From Clostridia bacterium (GTDB lineage Bacteria > Bacillota > Clostridia > Christensenellales > CAG-314): a stretch of DNA of 64,000 bases. Of this stretch, positions 60,491 to 64,000 are shown piece by piece. The position numbers were made by a program, and so were the translations under genes. How positions within the stretch are numbered: position 1 is the first letter of the stretch; each line of letters begins with the position of its first letter. The notes under the pieces are model-generated. The model was not told the DNA's origin and did not search any database. It saw only the letters and a list, made by a program, of their open reading frames with translations. Location of the stretch: contig CAAGHL010000058.1 in NCBI GenBank assembly GCA_900769665.1, positions 1-64,000 on the forward strand. The letters are read 5' to 3'.

Positions 60491-63400
60491 ATGAAAAAAT
60501 TGTCGATTGTACTGTTGGCAATGGTTTTGGTGTTGGCGTGTGCCTTTGCGGCTTGTGAAGTTACGCCTACTACCTACACTGTGACATTGACCACGGGCGA
60601 AGGCTACACCATTTCGGGTGACAAATCGGTCGAAGAAGGAAAAGACTACACATTTACTTTGGTCATTGCCGACGGCTACGAAAAGTCTGCCGATTTTGCA
60701 GTAAAGGCAAACGGCACTGCGCTTAGCGAAGCCAACGGCAAATACACCGTTACGGCAGTTGCGGCAAACATAACAGTCATTGTCAGTGGTGTTGTCAAAA
60801 AGGCTGCGCCGATTGTTAAGCATAGCGTTACTTTGCCTACAGGCGAAGGTTACACCGTTACGGGCGCGACGGAAGTCGTCGAAGGCGAAAATTACACGTT
60901 TACGCTTGCTGTCACGACGGGCTTCAACATTGACAATGCGGTTGTCAAGGTAAACGGCGAAGAACTGGACAACAACGGCAATGTCGGCGAATACACCGTA
61001 GAAAACGTTACCGCTGACCTTGTAATTACGGTAGAAGGAGTTGCTCGTAACAGCTTGGAGGTTACGCTAACAAACGGTATCGGTTACAAGCTCGATGGCG
61101 AAGCAACCGCTACATATGGTTTGCCCTATACGTTTGAAGTAGTAATAGGTGCGGCGTTCAAAGCAACGGACGATTTTGCGATTAAAGTAAACGGTACGGC
61201 ACTGACGGCTGAAGAGGACGGCAAGTACAAGGTTGCAAACCCCACTGAAGCGCTTACAATCACCGCAGAGGGCGTAACGATTGATGAAAGCAAGAAGGCA
61301 AGTTTCTTCTACGCACCCAAAAACGACGTCGACGAGTCCTACAACGCAAACATCGTTTACGACGCAACAGCGGACATTTTCACGGCGAAGTCGGTAAAAA
61401 ATACAAATGCTTACGACGTGGCAATCGATCCAGACGTTGTTGCTTGGTACAAGGCGCAAGGATACAAATACTTGTCTATGTACTACAACAATACAAACGG
61501 CAACGTTTCCAGTCTCGTATTGTACAATGACGCAACAACGGCAAGGTACCTTGCAGACAAAGATGATCCCGAAAAGGCGATCAATGGTCTTGTATTTGCC
61601 GGTAGAAAGTATGTGTCTCCGGGCAAATCCTACTTGTTGCTTGATCTCGACAACCTGTACGTTAGCAAAAACGGTTTGTATTTCTGCATGCGTGACGGCG
61701 GTGAGGGACAAACTGTGCAATTCTCCGATGTCAAGTTTAGTCAAACAAAGCCTGTCGAAGCGGAATATATTTCTTTGTTTACTTTTGAAGCAGCTTCCGT
61801 TAAGTCCAACATTGTCGGCGTAGATGGCGGCATTGCAATCAATATGTCGGGGGATCAACCCGTTGCAATCTCCAAGGCGCAAATCGACCAATGGATTGCA
61901 GAAGGCAAAAACACCCTTTCTTTCCGTGTTAAAATTGCCAATAAAGACGGCGAGTTTATCAACAACGCCAACCTGTGGTGTGACTACCCCAATGCTCTTA
62001 TTGCGGCAGGCTCACAAGACTACGTAGCTACGGAAGGCAAGGTTGTTACCATCGACCTTACCGACAGTCAATATGCTAACGGAATTATTTTCCGTGCGGA
62101 CAACATCGAACTGACGTTCTACTTTACGGAAATTGCCCTTACGCATACCGATTACGCAAGCGTTACTCTTGTCGAGGGTACGGGTTATACTCTTAGCGGT
62201 GAAACACGCATTGTCAAGGGACAAGAGTACACGTTCAAATTCGCTCTTACCGAAGGCTACAAGCAAAACGCAAACTTTGCCGTCAAGGTAAACGGCGAAA
62301 AGGTCGACGTTGCCACCGACGGTATGGTTACCGTTGCTGCAGACAAAGTTACGGGCGACTTGACCGTGACGGTGGAAGGCGTCGAACAAATCGTTGTAGG
62401 CAACATGCTTACTACGGGCAACGGCTTCGAGTACGAAGTGCTTGACGGCGCAAATGCGGCGGCTATTCCCTACGGCGGCACGCTCAAATTTAAGGTAAAC
62501 CTTGCAACGGGCTACAATCAAAGCAAATTTGTCGTCAAGGACGGCGAAAAAGTGTTGGAAGCCGTTGACGGCGTGTATACAATTACCAACATCAGGGAAA
62601 CGCACATAATCACGGTCGAGGGCGTCGCGCTCAACACATACGGAGTTGCATTGCCCACAAGTACCAATTATGAAGTAAAAGGCGCAAACACAGTCACTTA
62701 CGGCATGGATTACAGCTTTACAATTGCTTTTGCCGCAGGACAAGATACAAGTGCGGTCAAAGTGTATGCGCAAATCGGCAACGGCGAAAAGGTTGAACTT
62801 GCAAAGAGCAGCGACGGCTACACCGTAACCAACGTTACGGACGCACTTACAATCACCGTCGAAGGTTTGAAGATTGCCAAGTACACCGTAACGCTCACCC
62901 CGACGGAAGGTATCACCTACTTGTCGGAAAACAACGGAACTCCCGCAACGGAAGCGGAACACGGCAGTACCTATCGCTTCAAGGCTACGTTCGACAGCGC
63001 AAAGTACAACGGAACGCTTGTTGTCAAAAACGGCGACATAGTGCTTGTTGCGGACGGCAACGGTGTGTACTCGGTGGAAAATGTCAGCGGCGACATCGTA
63101 ATCACCGTTAGCGGCCTTACAATCAACACCTACACGGTTACGCTCACAGAAGGCGAAGGCTATACAATAGCTGCGGCAGAGGGTAGCGCAAGCCCTGTAA
63201 ACTATGGCGGAAGTTTCTCCTTTACCGTTACAATCAACAGCGGATACATTGCCGATACTCTTATTGTCAAGGCAAACGGCACTGCAATTGAAGCAGCGGA
63301 CGGCAAGTACACTGTATCAAACATCACTAAAAACATCACAATTACCGTTGATGGTGTGGAAAAGGACGTATTTAACGAAAGATCGCTGTATAAAACAAGT

Positions 63401-64000
63401 TGGTACAGCGGCAACGTTGAAGTCGGCGACAAGCAAATGACTGTCCAATCGGGTACGAAGATTACCGCGGCATGGGTAAGGGAAGCACTCAACGCAGGCT
63501 ACACTCACTTGAGATTTGACTTTATTGCAAGTGGTAGCGACGACGGCAAAGTACTTGTTCACAATGAAAGCGGTACTTGGAATAGATACTGGCGTTTACC
63601 TTCAGCAAAAACCATGGTTACAATTCGTATCGACCTTGGAAGTATTGTCGATGACGAAGGAAACGTGACGGGCATTGTGTTTGAAGCAAATGCTGGAACA
63701 ACAAGCGACTATGTGCTTTCCAACTTTGCATTGTTCAAGAGTGCGGAAACGGCATCCTGGACAAAGAGTAGTACAAGTATGTATTGTGCAGTTGAAGAAA
63801 GCGGCAACTATGTCATTGATACAAATCAATGTGGAGATAATGCTAACGTCCTTACAACTGCCGAGTGGTGGGCAAAGTACGCTAACAATGCAAAGGCTAA
63901 CGAAGTCAGTCAGCGTACGATCCTTGTTTATGGTAGATATCTGACAGCCGGGCAAAATACCGATGGTATGTTGTTTGGTAGACACAGCACTATTGAACAC
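60491..64000 (+). CDS. Very large repeat lipoprotein, cut by the window edge
   Basis: An open frame of 1170 codons with no stop before the window edge. Signal peptide with lipobox FAAC (Cys22). The body consists of at least eight copies of a repeat of about 75 residues (GEGYT-(I/V)-x-G, EGK-DYTFTL, GY, VKVNG, GKYTV-x-NVT, ITVEGV). Three lie before a jelly-roll-like module (about 270-555) and five after it; another such module begins at about 960. The same repeat makes up the N-terminus of the lipoprotein at 43364. No catalytic motif is visible. AAGGAG is present, but no clear promoter was found. It is probably a surface glycan-binding or adhesion protein. Confidence 0.8.
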   Translation, partial: MKKLSIVLLAMVLVLACAFAACEVTPTTYTVTLTTGEGYTISGDKSVEEGKDYTFTLVIADGYEKSADFAVKANGTALSEANGKYTVTAVAANITVIVSGVVKKAAPIVKHSVTLPTGEGYTVTGATEVVEGENYTFTLAVTTGFNIDNAVVKVNGEELDNNGNVGEYTVENVTADLVITVEGVARNSLEVTLTNGIGYKLDGEATATYGLPYTFEVVIGAAFKATDDFAIKVNGTALTAEEDGKYKVANPTEALTITAEGVTIDESKKASFFYAPKNDVDESYNANIVYDATADIFTAKSVKNTNAYDVAIDPDVVAWYKAQGYKYLSMYYNNTNGNVSSLVLYNDATTARYLADKDDPEKAINGLVFAGRKYVSPGKSYLLLDLDNLYVSKNGLYFCMRDGGEGQTVQFSDVKFSQTKPVEAEYISLFTFEAASVKSNIVGVDGGIAINMSGDQPVAISKAQIDQWIAEGKNTLSFRVKIANKDGEFINNANLWCDYPNALIAAGSQDYVATEGKVVTIDLTDSQYANGIIFRADNIELTFYFTEIALTHTDYASVTLVEGTGYTLSGETRIVKGQEYTFKFALTEGYKQNANFAVKVNGEKVDVATDGMVTVAADKVTGDLTVTVEGVEQIVVGNMLTTGNGFEYEVLDGANAAAIPYGGTLKFKVNLATGYNQSKFVVKDGEKVLEAVDGVYTITNIRETHIITVEGVALNTYGVALPTSTNYEVKGANTVTYGMDYSFTIAFAAGQDTSAVKVYAQIGNGEKVELAKSSDGYTVTNVTDALTITVEGLKIAKYTVTLTPTEGITYLSENNGTPATEAEHGSTYRFKATFDSAKYNGTLVVKNGDIVLVADGNGVYSVENVSGDIVITVSGLTINTYTVTLTEGEGYTIAAAEGSASPVNYGGSFSFTVTINSGYIADTLIVKANGTAIEAADGKYTVSNITKNITITVDGVEKDVFNERSLYKTSWYSGNVEVGDKQMTVQSGTKITAAWVREALNAGYTHLRFDFIASGSDDGKVLVHNESGTWNRYWRLPSAKTMVTIRIDLGSIVDDEGNVTGIVFEANAGTTSDYVLSNFALFKSAETASWTKSSTSMYCAVEESGNYVIDTNQCGDNANVLTTAEWWAKYANNAKANEVSQRTILVYGRYLTAGQNTDGMLFGRHSTIEH

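Overview
The window looks like a chromosomal segment of an uncultured gut-type member of the Bacillota (Clostridia-like). Evidence: strong AGGAGG-type ribosome binding sites, sigma-A-like promoters of the form TTGNNN-17-TACAAT/TATAAT, ten lipoproteins with Gram-positive style signal peptides and lipoboxes, and surface modules typical of Gram-positives (BIG2, InlB B-repeat, FIVAR, PKD). No rRNA, tRNA, phage, conjugation or CRISPR locus was recognised. The taxonomic placement is inference; no marker gene is present.

Layout. 1-5.1 kb: an unexplained non-coding left end, a phosphohexomutase (minus), a MORN-repeat protein, a small orphan and an AraC regulator (minus). 5.2-25.8 kb: a first glycan-uptake cluster, all on the plus strand. 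It holds a BIG2 lipoprotein, a Gfo/Idh/MocA dehydrogenase, a solute-binding protein (SBP) carrying InlB repeats, a GH97 lipoprotein, a second SBP, two permeases, an unusually large MalK-type ATPase, another lipoprotein, a cytoplasmic GH31 and a GtaA-like (DUF4965) protein. 25.8-26.75 kb: terminators and a decayed InlB/leucine-rich-repeat pseudogene. 26.8-36.8 kb: a four-gene operon of special interest. Its first gene is an XRE repressor fused to an ADP-ribosylglycohydrolase (DraG-like) domain. Next come a secreted beta-sandwich protein and a 2147-residue membrane-anchored surface protein that carries a second DraG-like domain, an SGNH hydrolase inserted in a PKD domain, an esterase-like domain with an altered nucleophile and five discoidin-like repeats. 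A small lipoprotein ends the operon. 36.8-37.3 kb: a degenerate ISL3-type transposase fragment.

37.3-57.8 kb: a second glycan cluster with tandem GH38 alpha-mannosidases, a repeat lipoprotein, a divergent ABC ATPase, three membrane proteins, an SBP with two permeases, a 1019-residue lipoprotein and a DUF4838 lipoprotein. 57.9-64 kb: an AraC regulator divergent from a GH29 alpha-fucosidase, then a lipoprotein of more than 1170 residues that runs off the right edge.

Taken together, the enzymes (GH97, GH31, GH38 x2, GH29, DUF4965) and two CUT1-type ABC importers suggest foraging on host-type or other complex glycans containing mannose, fucose and alpha-linked galactose/glucose or GalNAc. Surface lipoproteins would bind and trim the substrate, ABC systems would import oligosaccharides, and signal-less cytoplasmic glycosidases would finish the job. 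AraC and XRE-type regulators sit at the cluster boundaries. Substrate assignments are inferences from family membership.
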